Assembly (NCBI GenBank): GCA_024220525.1
Contig: JAMYWO010000204.1
Location: 2,979 to 64,015, forward strand
From: Cochliopodium minus
Lineage: Eukaryota; Discosea; Himatismenida; Cochliopodiidae
Direction of reading: 5' to 3'
Length of the DNA stretch: 61,037 nt
Positions within the stretch are counted from its first letter, which is position 1; the number at the start of each line of letters is the position of its first letter. Position numbers and translations under genes: made by a program. The notes under the pieces were generated by a model. That model made no database searches. It saw only the letters and a program-made list of their open reading frames with translations, and had not been told where the DNA came from. Shown here piece after piece: positions 1 to 10,700 of the stretch.

Positions 1-221
1 GATTTTAAAGAGTAATTAAGAAAGAATATTGATATTCTCTTTAATTTTTGTAATTACCCAGTTCTTTGGGGATCCAAATTAAGATCCAATTCTTCAAGAG
101 CTAGGGGAGACAAATTGATACCAAATTTGTTGATTTTCTTGATTATATTTTGAACAGGCACCACACCCTTCTCTTCTTTATCAAAAACATTCCATAATTC
201 AATCAACTGTTCTCTCTGCAT
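1..221 (-). CDS. EF-hand protein, 5' part (runs off window)
   Basis: This is the N-terminal exon of a gene whose remainder lies left of the window. I place the start at the ATG at 221 (MQREQLIELW), because the reading frame further upstream has no ATG. The exon reads about 54 residues and ends at about 58-60 in a GT donor (ACTG|GGTAATT). The segment has the calmodulin/centrin layout: helix, loop with FDKEEKGVVPVQNI matching a degenerate calcium loop, helix, then the start of a second hand (LDLNLDPQRTG). The first loop has acidic or polar residues at positions 1 and 3 but lacks the usual glycine spacing and the final Glu, so calcium binding at this hand is doubtful. It is a calcium-sensor-like protein of unknown partner. 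The family assignment is fairly safe, while a specific identity (calmodulin, centrin, myosin light chain) cannot be chosen. Confidence 0.7.
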
Positions 222-521
222 TTGATTTTTCTTCAATTTTTTTTTTTATTTTTAAAATTGGTGTTCTTTTAAATGAATGATTCACTGATTTCGAACAAAG
301 TTTTTTAAAATTTTCAATTCTATTTCTAAAAGGAATCAATTTCCATTTAATTTCTTCTCCACATTTTATAAATTTCTAAAACAATACATTTTTGGAAATT
401 TAGAAAAAATTTTTTCCTGTTTCAAAGTATATTAGTTTGCTTTGTAAAGGTTGATTGATTACTGAACATTCTTTTTCTTTTAGTATTCAATTCAAATATT
501 CTTACCAAAAAATAAAAAAAA

Positions 522-2474
522 ATGAAAAACTTAAACAACATAACAAAACTATTAAATAGCAAACAATTAAAGACTACTGGAATATCAGGTGCATTTTTGT
601 TATTTTCTGGATTTATTGGTTATAGCATGTACAATTCTGTCTTCAATGGTATTATCAACATTTTATTCATTCATTAGCTTTATAAACCTATTATGAACAT
701 ATTATTAGTTGATGCAGGTCATAGGGCTTTGGTATTCAATAGATTTGTTGGAATTAAAGAAGAAGTGTATGGAGAAGGAACCCATTTGCTCATTCCATTG
801 TTAGAATGGCCTATCATCTACAATGTAAGAATTAAACCAAGAGATATCAATTCTCTCACTGGATCCAAAGGTAAAAAAAATTTTTATTGAAATTAATAAA
901 ACCTCCATTATCTTTTGATGGGAATTTCATATAGATGATAGAAATATATACCAATAATCTTGTTATTCTTATCTTATATTATTAAATAAGATGGCTATTT
1001 TGGCTTATTCCTTGGAATATGATAAAAATATTACTGCAGAAAGCAAAAATGATTAAAATAAATTTATAAAATTAAAATATTCATGTTTATTTGATGATTC
1101 CATCAAATAAACATGAATATAAAAATCTTAGAATATAGTGGAAAACATATAAAACACCATAATCATTTAAAATATGAGTAAGCATAAAGAAAAATAAATC
1201 CATGAAAATATCTATAGAACCTCAACTGATATTCATCTTTAAAATTAAAAGAAAACTCATTTTTTTTTTAAGATCTTCAAATGGTTAACCTCACACTCCG
1301 TGTCTTGTCCAAGCCAGACATCAAAGAGTTGGCAGGCTTGTACAGAAGATTGGGAATGGACTACGACGATAGAGTATTGCCATCCATCTGTAACGAAGTC
1401 TCCAAGAGTGTGGTAGCACAATTCAATGGTCATTTTTATTAAATTTTTATTTATTTATTATTTCCATTTTATTTTTTATTTTTTTTTATTATTTTTCATT
1501 TTTATTTTTTTTATTATTTTTAAAATATTTTATTTTTTAATCTATTTTTTATTTTGTTATTTTTTAATTTTTTTCATTCATTTTTTTTAATTTTTTATTT
1601 TTTATTCAATTTTTAAATTTTTTTTTATTTTTTAGCTTCCCAACTCCTTACCCAAAGAGAACACGTGAGTAACTTAATCAAGAGAAAATTGATCGAAAGA
1701 GCAAGAGATTTTCACATTGTATTGGACGACGTGGCTATTGTAAAAAAAAAACAAAAAATTATTTTTTAATTTTCTTAACTTTATCTAAATAAATTTTCAT
1801 TTAATTTAAAACTTTCTTTTATTTCCCAAAAAATAGACCCATTTGAATTTTGGTACAGAATATACCAATGCTGTTGAAGCCAAACAAGTTGGTAAATAAA
1901 AATAATTTATTTATAAAAAAAGGAAATATTTTTTTATTTATTTTCTAAATCTATTTATTATTATAATTTTTTGGTTAAATTACAAATTTATTTTTTCTTC
2001 AAAAAAAAAAAAAAATAGCTCAACAAGAGGCAGAAAGAGCAAAATTTATTGTCGAAAAGGCAATCCAAGACAAAATGCAAAGTAAAACAATAAAAAATAA
2101 AAATATTTATTAAACCAAAATTAATCAATCAAAAATAAAATAAATAGTTATCATCAAAGCAGAAGGAGGTAAAAACATTTTAATTATTTATTTGTTAATT
2201 TTTTTCTTAATTTTTTATTTTATTTTAAGAATCTCAATCTGCCAAAATTATCAGTGATGTAATTAAAGATCAACCTGACTTTTTGGAATTAAGAAGAATT
2301 GAAGCAGCCAGACACATCTCCGAAGTTCTCTCCAAGTCCAACAATCTCATTTACTTGAATTCTGATAACTTGTTGTTTAATTTGATTGGCACCTCCACCA
2401 ACACATCTCTCAATAATGAAAAAGTTTCTTATTTCGGAAAACTTTACACTCCTATTTATGAGGAGGACATTTAA
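522..2474 (+). CDS. PHB2: Prohibitin-2 (mitochondrial inner-membrane PHB complex)
   Basis: Eight exons: 522-648, 709-870, 1273-1428, 1636-1739, 1837-1891, 2019-2081, 2148-2168, 2230-2474. They join in phase to 933 nt, giving 310 residues, the usual length of PHB2. An N-terminal hydrophobic anchor (about residues 22-40) is followed by the SPFH/PHB domain ([29 protein letters not shown]) and the C-terminal coiled-coil ([16 protein letters not shown]). The LQMVN and RVLSKP signatures and the ending [14 protein letters not shown] fit PHB2 rather than PHB1. Known role: PHB1 and PHB2 form ring complexes in the inner membrane that act as chaperones or scaffolds. Exon 7 is only 21 nt. Intron 2 (402 nt) is by far the longest and holds a perfect hairpin; intron 3 is a T/AT tract. 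PHB1 is not in the window. Confidence 0.96.
1077..1120. repeat. Perfect 20-bp inverted repeat in prohibitin intron 2
   Basis: Positions 1077-1096 are exactly complementary to 1101-1120, with a 4-nt loop (ATTC). The hairpin sits in the middle of the 402-nt intron 871-1272, while the other introns of the gene are about 55-210 nt. It could be a foldback element, a structured intron element or a small-RNA precursor. I see no target duplication around it, so transposition is not supported. Confidence 0.85.
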
Positions 2475-2671
2475 AAAAATTTTTGAATAAGGATGGTATT
2501 AAAAGTTAATATTTTTATTTTAAAACTTTTGGATCTTTCAAAAACAAATCAAAAAGTGAAAGAATTTTCCAAAAAAAAGAATTATGAGTATTTTTAACCC
2601 TTGAAATTAAGTTATTTCTTTAAACTTCATCACCTCCCTTTTTGAAATAATAATTCTTTAATCCTAAAATT

Positions 2672-3864
2672 TTAATTAATTCTCTTTATGAGATCAATGG
2701 TATGTTCATAAATGAAATCCTTTGCTTCTTCATGTAAATCTGTTTTTTTAGTAGGTTCTCCGTGTTCTCCTCTCACATGAAAGCCTCCCTTCAAATCTTC
2801 GTTGAAAATAGGTTCACACATAAACTCAGCACAATCATGGATCGATTTTGCAAGCAATTTTTGGAGAACTCTTATTGGTCCTTTCAAATAAAATGGCATT
2901 TCACTTCCCCAATTTGTATCCACAAAACCTAATAAAAGGAATTAATTTGGATTTTATTTTAAAATCAAATAACTTATTTTATATCAAAATTTTTAAAGAT
3001 TAAAAATCTTACCAGGATTACTGTGAACAAAGTTTATTTTTGGATTCAACTCACTGAATTTATCCAAACATACATCATTGTAGAAACCTGCTGAATTTGC
3101 TGCGTTTTTGAGGGAATAGTTGTTTTTGAGATCAGTATCTTTTTTGTAGTCAATATATGAAGAGTGAATACCTCCACTTAGAATAGATATCACAGTTGCT
3201 TTTTCAGACTTTTCCAGTAATGGAAGGAGTTGATTTGTGAAAGCCATTCTCGAATAATAATGAAGTGAAAGTTTGGTATCTATTCCTTCTATTGTTTCTT
3301 TTCTTCCTTCAGTAGATGCTTATGGAAGATAAAATTTGTTTAATTCAAAAAATAAAATCGTGAAATTTCCTTTTTTTTCAAGTTTTGGAAATATTTAATT
3401 TTTAACTCACCCAAACATTGTGTAAAGATAAGGATATCAAGTGAATTATACTTTTGAGAAAACTCTTGTGAAAATTCTTTCACATTTTTGATCAAGGATG
3501 CATCAAATTTCTGGAATTCATAATTTCCCTTTCCCACATTCTTCATTTCCTCAACCACTTGTTTCCCATTCTCTTCATTCCTTCCCAATATCAATACATT
3601 TGCATTTGCTTTTGCCAATCTAATCGCCATTCCTTTTCCTATTCCATTTGTGCCTCCCACAACTATTGCCTGTTTATTATTCAAATGAATATTGTCATAT
3701 TTCTTCTTTAAATCTCCTTTTTTCATTTATTTTGGATGCTTAAAAATTTTTTTAATTTTTTTTTATTTTTTTTTAATTTTACTAGCATCTTTGGAATTGT
3801 ATTTGATTGCAGCATATCCAATCACCAATGAAGCCACAGGTATTGCAAATAAATACTTTTTCAT
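2672..3864 (-). CDS. Short-chain dehydrogenase/reductase, tandem copy A
   Basis: Four exons (3783-3864, 3411-3716, 3013-3318, 2672-2928) join in phase to 951 nt, 316 residues. The start is MKKYLFAIPVASLVIGYAA, a single hydrophobic N-terminal anchor; the tempting ATG at 3726 lies inside intron 1. The Rossmann dinucleotide motif is GGTNGIGKG (about residues 48-56), followed by a typical acidic/basic segment (LILGRNEENG). The catalytic Ser is probably in SILSGG. In the place of the usual YxxxK there is a Tyr (GFYNDVC) with Cys at +4, so the canonical Lys is absent. Fungal and protist SDRs of unknown substrate also have the HYYSRM and DxKF features. Two further copies lie directly upstream on the same strand (4159-5355 and 5471-6681). 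It is likely membrane-bound (ER or mitochondrial outer face is inference). Substrate unknown. Confidence 0.88.
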
Positions 3865-3903
3865 TTTTTTATTTTTATATTTTCGACAAAAAATAACATT
3901 TCC

Positions 3904-3944
3904 TTTGAGGAAGTTTTCGAATGATTAAAAAAATCATCCTCAAA
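3904..3944. promoter_or_regulatory. Conserved inverted-repeat element upstream of SDR copy A
   Basis: TTTGAGGA (3904-3911) pairs exactly with TCCTCAAA (3937-3944), with an inner ATGATT/AATCAT pair. The element lies about 40 nt upstream of the start codon of copy A. A near-identical element lies at 5398-5439, in the same place relative to copy B. Conservation in otherwise diverged upstream DNA suggests a promoter or operator-like site, though recent duplication alone could also explain it. Confidence 0.45.
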
Positions 3945-4158
3945 AAGACAAAATTGAAATTCATAGTTGGACATTCATGTTTTTTGAAATGAAAATTGAT
4001 CAAAGTTTTGAAATAATGAAAAATTTAGAAATTCTTTGTTTTATACAAATGATTCAAAAATTTGATCAGAAGAGAATCCGAATTTAAAATGTTTAGTGAC
4101 TTCAAAAACATAAATATTACATATTAAATTTCTGAACATTTATTAATTTCAAAAAGTT

Positions 4159-5355
4159 TTAATTAATTCTCTTTATGAGATCAATTGTATGTTCATAAAT
4201 GAAATCCTTTGCTTCTTCATGCAAATCTGTTTTTTTAGCAATCCCCGCATGTTCAGTTCTCAAATGAAGACCCCCCTTCAAATCCTCATTGAAAATGGGT
4301 TCACACATAAACTCGGCACAATCATGGATAGACTTGCCCAAAAACTTTTGAAGTACTCTAATTGGTATTTTCAAATAAGCAGGCATATCACTACCCCAAT
4401 TAGAACTTACGAATCCTTTTTTAAAAAATTTGAAAGAATTAAAATTAAAGATCAAATAATTAAGAAAAATTTTAAACATCATTTACCAGGAGCACTATGA
4501 ACAAAGTTTATTTTTGGATTCAACTCACTGAATTTATCCAAACAAACATCGTTATAAAAACATCCTGCATCGGCTGCTTTCTTTACAGTGTAATCCATTT
4601 TGAGTTCAGTATCTTTTCTATAGTCTTTGTAAGCAGGATGAATGCCGGCTGTAAGAATGGAAATGACTGTTGCTTTTTCGGAATTGTTCAATAAAGGAAG
4701 GAGTTGATTTGTGAAAGCCATCCTTGAATAATAATGAAGTGAAAGTTTGGTATCTATTCCTTCTATTGTTTCTTTTCTTCCGTTCATTGTTGCTTTAAAA
4801 TTGAATAGAAAATTAAAAATTAAAAAAAATGATTTCAAATTGTGGAGTCTTCAATATTTCAAGAAATAAGAAAATATAAATTTTATATAAATTTTATCTC
4901 ACCCAAACATTGTGTAAAGATAAGGATATCAAGAGAATCATGTTTCTTTGAGAAATTATAAGAAAATTCTTTCACATTTTTGATCAAGGATGCATCAAAT
5001 TTCTGGAATTCATACTTCCCCTTTCCCACATTCTTCATCTCCTCGACCACTTTCCTCCCACTTTCCTCATCTCTTCCCAAAATCAATACATTCGCATTTG
5101 CCTTTGCCAATCTGATTGCCATTCCTTTTCCTATTCCATTTGTACCTCCCACAACCAATGCTTGTTTATTTTTCAATTGAAAATTCTGATATTTGTTCTT
5201 CAAATGTGCTAATTTCATTTTGTTTTTGAAAAAGTTTTGATTTTTTTTTTTATTTAATATTTTTTTTTACCTAATTTTGTTGATTCATTATATTTCCAAT
5301 ATCCTATCAATGATGATGCTATTAGAAACAATAAAAGCAAAATGTAGGTTGTCAT
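4159..5355 (-). CDS. Short-chain dehydrogenase/reductase, tandem copy B
   Basis: Exons 5271-5355, 4903-5208, 4487-4792 and 4159-4415 join to 954 nt, 317 residues. The N-terminal anchor (MTTYILLLLFLIASSLIGYW) differs from copies A and C, but exons 2-4 have exactly the same lengths (306, 306, 257 nt) and phases. Rossmann motif GGTNGIGKG, SILTAG serine region and a Tyr with Cys at +4 (FYNDVC) are as in the sister copies. Exon 3 begins ATMNGRKE in place of ASTEGRKE. Copy B is the most diverged of the three in anchor, introns and exon 4. Function: probable NAD(P)-dependent oxidoreductase of unknown substrate on a membrane. Confidence 0.87.
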
Positions 5356-5397
5356 TTTTTTTTTAATATATTTTTCTCTGCAAAATAATTTATAATT

Positions 5398-5439
5398 TTT
5401 GAGGATGTTTTCGAATGATTAGAAAAAATCATCCTCAAA
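5398..5439. promoter_or_regulatory. Conserved inverted-repeat element upstream of SDR copy B
   Basis: TTTGAGGATG (5398-5407) pairs perfectly with CATCCTCAAA (5430-5439); the intervening TTTTCGAATGATT block is shared with the element at 3904-3944. It lies about 43 nt upstream of the copy B start codon. No clear third copy is seen upstream of copy C. Confidence 0.45.
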
Positions 5440-5470
5440 GCAAATTAAATAATATTTAGTTAAAAAAAGT

Positions 5471-6681
5471 TTAATTAATTCTCTTAATGAGATCAATGGT
5501 ATGTTCATAAATGAAATCCTTTGCTTCTTCATGTAAATCTGTTTTTTTGGTAGGTTCTCCGTGTTCATTTCTCACGTGAAAGCCTCCCTTCAAATCTTTG
5601 TTGAAAATAGGTTCACACATAAACTCAGCACAATCATGGATCGACTTTCCCAAAAATTTTTGAAGAAATCTAATAGGTACTTTCAAATATCCAGGCATAT
5701 CACTGCCCCAATTAGAAGCCACAAAACCTAATAAAAGGAATTAATTTAATTCAATTTGGAATAGATTTTAAAAATTTTTTGAATCAAATTTTTTATGATG
5801 AGCATTCATATTTAAACATTACCAGGTGCACTGTGAACAAAGTTTATTTTTGGATTCAACTCACTGAATTTATCCAAACAAACATCATTGTAGAAACCTG
5901 CTGTATTTGCTGCGTTAATGAGAGAATAGTTGTTTTTGAGACAAGTATCTTTTTTGTAGTCTTTGTATGCAGGATGAACACCTCCACTTAGAATAGAAAT
6001 TACCGTTGCTTTTTCAGAATTGTTCAATAAAAGAAGGAGTTGATTTGTGAAAGCCATTCTCGAATAATAATGAAGTGAAAGTTTGGTATCTATTCCTTCT
6101 ATTGTTTCTTTTCTTCCTTCAGTAGATGCTTATGGAAGATAAAATTTGTTTAATTCAAAAAATAAAATCGTGAAATTTCCTTTTTTTTCAAGTTTTGGAA
6201 ATATTTAATTTTTAACTCACCCAAACATTGTGTAAAGATAAGGATATCAAGTGAATTATACTTTTGAGAAAACTCTTGTGAAAATTCTTTCACATTTTTG
6301 ATCAAGGATGCATCAAATTTCTGGAATTCATAATTTCCCTTTCCCACATTCTTCATTTCCTCAACCACTTGTTTCCCATTCTCTTCATTCCTTCCCAATA
6401 TCAATACATTTGCATTTGCTTTCGCCAATCTAATCGCCATTCCTTTTCCTATTCCATTTGTACCTCCCACAACTATTGCCTGTTTATTGTTCAATTGAAA
6501 ATTCTGATATTTGTTCTTCAAATGTGCTAATTTTAATTTCATTTTATTTTCAATAAAAGTTCAAGAGTGATTCTTTTTTCTTTTTTTTATTTATTTTACT
6601 TGCATCTTTGGAATTGTATTTGATTGCAGCATATCCAATCACCAATGAAGCCACAGGTATTGCAAATAAATACTTTTTCAT
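5471..6681 (-). CDS. Short-chain dehydrogenase/reductase, tandem copy C
   Basis: Exons 6600-6681, 6221-6526, 5823-6128 and 5471-5727 join to 951 nt, 316 residues. The anchor exon is almost identical to copy A (MKKYLFAIPVASLVIG). Intron 1 must run to the AG at 6527-6528, giving KDATHLKNKYQNFQ; this removes an in-frame-looking ATG at 6542. The first 40-50 nt of exon 2 match copy B, whereas the rest of exon 2 plus the whole of intron 2 match copy A, so this gene is a mosaic. Rossmann motif GGTNGIGKG is intact; Tyr with Cys at +4 as in the other copies. Same inferred role as its neighbours. Confidence 0.88.
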
Positions 6682-7120
6682 TTTTTATTTTATATTAATT
6701 TGAGAACATCTTCAATTCATTTTAAATTAATTCCGATCTTTTCTTTTTGATTCCTAAGACATTTTTTTAAAAGAACTTTTCAACACATAATAAGCTCAAT
6801 CACCAAACACTTCATTAGTATTTTAAAATAAGAATAATTTAACTTTTTAAAAAACACTTAATAATTTTTATTCTTTTTGAAACCCCAACAAAATATGAAT
6901 TTCTCAAACAACTTTCCTGAAAACAGATAAATAAGTAAATAAAAATCTTTTTTTTGGAAGAATTTAAAAAATCTATTTCTTTAAAATAATTCCCTTCAAA
7001 AAATGAAATTCACTTCAAACAAGAAACAGATAAAATGTTTTTGAAATGATATTCCAAACTTCTTCGTTCGGAACTTTTTATGTTTAAAATTTATTGAAAA
7101 TAAAAAAAAATTGAAGAAAA
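6682..7120. other. Divergent intergenic region
   Basis: About 440 nt of AT-rich DNA between the divergent starts of SDR copy C and the LYR gene. It must hold both promoters. I see no RNA gene, repeat or open frame that I would defend. Confidence 0.6.
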
Positions 7121-7605
7121 ATGAACAATAAAAAAACAGTATTAAAATTGTATAGAGATATATTGAGATCTTCCAAAAAAATGCCATCTCCAGAAAGAAT
7201 ATCATGGGTCAAACATGTTGCAAGGAGGGATTTCAGAGAAGTAATATTCATGTGGCAACAATAAAATTTATAATTGAAAACTAATATTCTAGAAATAGTC
7301 CAAAAATCTCAAAGATCAAACAGAAATAGAATTCAAAATCAAATTGGCGGGTAATTCAAACCCAAATATAAAAAAAAAATTTTTTATATAGTAAATATTA
7401 ATTGTTGGTTAAAAATAAGAAACTCAATTGGAAACCCTTTTAATTCAAGCAAGTAAAAAATAATATCGATCAGTCAATTAATTAAATTAATGTAATTAAA
7501 CAATGAATAGATCATTTGACAAATTTATTCTATCCAAAACCAGAGATCAAAGAGATTAAAGAAGAAAAAGAAGAAACAACAAATTTTGAAGAATTTGAAA
7601 AGTGA
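7121..7605 (+). CDS. LYR-motif protein (mitochondrial assembly factor)
   Basis: Four small exons (7121-7240, 7299-7350, 7420-7452, 7511-7605) join in phase to 300 nt, 99 residues, the usual size of a LYRM protein. The LYR triad is at residues 10-12 (LKLYRDILRSSKKMP), followed by the conserved basic stretch and the second phenylalanine motif (ARRDFRE). Known role of the family: with acyl-ACP, LYRM proteins assist Fe-S cluster biogenesis or assembly of respiratory complexes in the matrix. Which member this is cannot be told. The C-terminus is acidic and repetitive (KEIKEEKEE). The gene is easily missed because its longest exon is 40 codons; the second intron acceptor was chosen because the first AG leads at once to a stop. 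Confidence 0.85.
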
Positions 7606-7715
7606 AATGAAAAATGGAAAAAAAAAAAGATAAAATAAAAAATATTTATTAAATAATTTGTAAACAAAAAAAATAAAATAAAATTGTTTTGTGTTGTCTT
7701 GTTTGTTTTTTTTTT

Positions 7716-10700
7716 TTAAAAAACACCCATTCCAATGTTTTCTCTGAAAGTGAGCAAAACAAACTTTCCTTTTCTCTCATCAAAACCAAAAATAAAGAGA
7801 CCCTTAGCATGAACAGTAGGAGAGCTGCCAAAAGCACCCTTAGTAGCACCCTCAACGAAACCAAAAGTCTTCTCAACAGTGAGGCCAGATTGTTTCTTTT
7901 TCTCCTCCTCCTCCTTCTCCTTCTTGAGCTTCTCCTCTCCTTCAAGTCTGAGCTTTTCTTTTTCAATTTCATCTTGTTGTTGTTGTTGTTCTTGTTGAGT
8001 ACCTTCAATAGAAGCTTTCTTCTCCTTCTCTTCTTTCTCTTTCTCTAGCTTCTCTTTCTTTTCTCTCTCTTCTTTCTCTTTCTTCTTCTTTGCCTCCTTC
8101 TTCATTTGCTCGACAGTTTGACCAGTTCTGACATCGATGACACCAACAGCAGTACGAATGTAATCGACTTGAACGATGATGATCTTTTGTCCATACTCTG
8201 GATCATCCCTTGCATCTATGATTTCTGCAAAAGCAGGTTGTTGGATGATTTGAGGCTTGACACCTTCTGCCTTCATGAAAGTGTTGAGTTGACTTTGCGC
8301 GTTTTCGAGATAATCTCCGCTGAAATAAGTCTTGAGTTTGTCCATCTCAAAGTTGTACCACATGGCGATAAAGTTGGGAAAGAAGGTTTTGTAGACGGAA
8401 TCAGAGAACTTCTCGAAAGTAAAGCCAGGATCGTGGAAGAAGATCATTTGGAACATCTTATCGAGATTACGCTTTTTCTCTTTGGAAGCCTTTCTCTTTT
8501 CTCTTTGTTGATCAATGACACGAAATGTGCTCGATGCTAATTGTAATAAAGGATTGTCACTGTTATCTGCTTTCTCCCTCAATTTTTTCATTCCAATTCC
8601 CAATTCATTCAAGTGAGTTTTCTCAGACAAGACACCAAAAAAAGTATCTTCGTCTTTTTTTTTGTTGAGGTTGTTATCATCAGAAATGACCACTTGTCCA
8701 GACATAGGATGATCAGAAGGAAGAGGAGCAATGTCGTCGCTATATCTCAAATCGTTGAAAATGAGATCCATGTCCAATCTCTTCATTCTAACTTCTTTAG
8801 GTGTATCGTTGGGGATGACATAAGGAGTCAAGATCTTCAAAAAGTCGATTCCCTCCAACTCTCTCTTCTTTCTCAATTGTTCCTCCTTTAACTTTTCAAG
8901 CTTGTCCTTCTCTTGCAATTCTTTTTCTTCTTGTATCTTCAAAATCTCAGATTCATCTTCTACTCCTGTCAATATTTTTAAGCGCATGATCTCTCTTTCT
9001 TTTTCCACTCTTTTGGTCAAGGATTCCTCGAGAGATTTCTTGACAACTCCATCCATAGAAGAAAAGAGAAAGCTTCCAAATGAATCGATGGAATAATCGT
9101 TGTTGATCTTGTCCATGATTTTCTCGAGAGATTCTCTCTTCAAAGCCTTCAAATCAGTCTGCCATTCTTCAGGAGACGAAGCAACAAGATTTTCAAATTC
9201 ATAATCATTCAACTGATTGATCATGTGATGAGTTTGTCTCACTCTCTTTGTGAAATAGAACAATGGAGCAGAGTCGATGTATTGATTGAGCAAGCCAGGA
9301 TCCATTTCTGCTTCTTCCAACAAACTCTCTTGGAGGGTTAATTGCTCGTTAAGAAAAGAGATGACAGATTGTTTCTCATAAGGCGTCAATTCGTCATCTC
9401 CAGTAGAAAGAGAGACGCTTTGAGATTGGTTGAGGTAGAGTCTCTTTCTTTGGTTGATGATCTCCAATTTAGATCCCAATGCATGTTTAGCAAAAACTTC
9501 ACTTTCCGTGGTGCTCTTTGAGATCACGTTTTTTTGTTTCATTGGCAAGGTCTTTCTACCACTCAACCCCAAGATTTGTTGTTCAAAAGATCTGAGATTC
9601 TCAGTAGTTTCATCGATGATTTGAACAAGATCTTCCTCCTTTCTTATCTCCTCTTTGTGTTCCTGTTCGTGCAAGTCTCTTGAAAACTTTAGAATCTTTT
9701 TCATGTTGAAGAGGATTCCCATTTCTCTCTTGATCTCTTGGTATTTCAAGTAAGAATGCTCTACATTGGTGTCAACAGAAATAGAAGACATCTCTTGGTG
9801 CAAATTTTCAAACTTTTTTTCAACAAGCACTTGAGCAAGATCCAAGAATTCCTGGGAAAGGTTTTCTTCCTCTTTGTTCAACTTTTCTTCCAACAATGCA
9901 ACTTTTTCTTTCTTCTTGTTTGCCTTCTCTAACATTTTGGTGACAGGCATCATCAAATCATCTTTTCTTTGCTCCATGTAATTTTCAAAGTAAGAATCAT
10001 GAAGTTTGTGCCATCTGGTAGACCAAGGATCCTCAAAATTCAAGATAAAGTCTTTGTAATCAGGATGTGCATCAATTTTACTCCACTTTGCAGTAAACTT
10101 TTCATATCTCTTTGTGTACTGATCATCATCTATTTTAAGTTTAGGTTTGAAGATATTATCAGTTTCTCTCAACAATTGAAATTCTTCAGTAGACAAGGTT
10201 GGATACATCCTTTTGAAAATTTCCTCATCTTGCATCATGTCAGTGATAAGAGCCTTGAATTTAGAGTAATAAGGGTCTTCCCAGTCGATTGCAGGCCAAC
10301 TGTTACCAATACGCAAAACGTGAAAGTTGAAAGGACGAATTCTAGAATGTTTAGGTTGGTGAAACTTTTCAGGCAACCCGAAAAACTTTGGAATGTAAGG
10401 AGGAAAGTAAGTTCTCTTATAAAACCCAGGATAATTGTAGCAATGCTTGAACGCTTCCTTTCTGAGCTGTTTGATATCTGTGGGCACTTTGTGTCCTTTT
10501 TCAATGCAATAATCCTTGTACCTCTTGATGAAGACTTCCATGATGTTCAATCTCTCCATCATATTAACATAGTCAGGATGGGTCATTCTGTACTCGTACA
10601 AGTAGTTGTCCAAATCGGTAGCATCTTTGATAGGAGGAGCTGGATTATGCAAACCACTGTACTTACTCTTAGTCAAAAGGTGACCCACCTTGATGATTGG

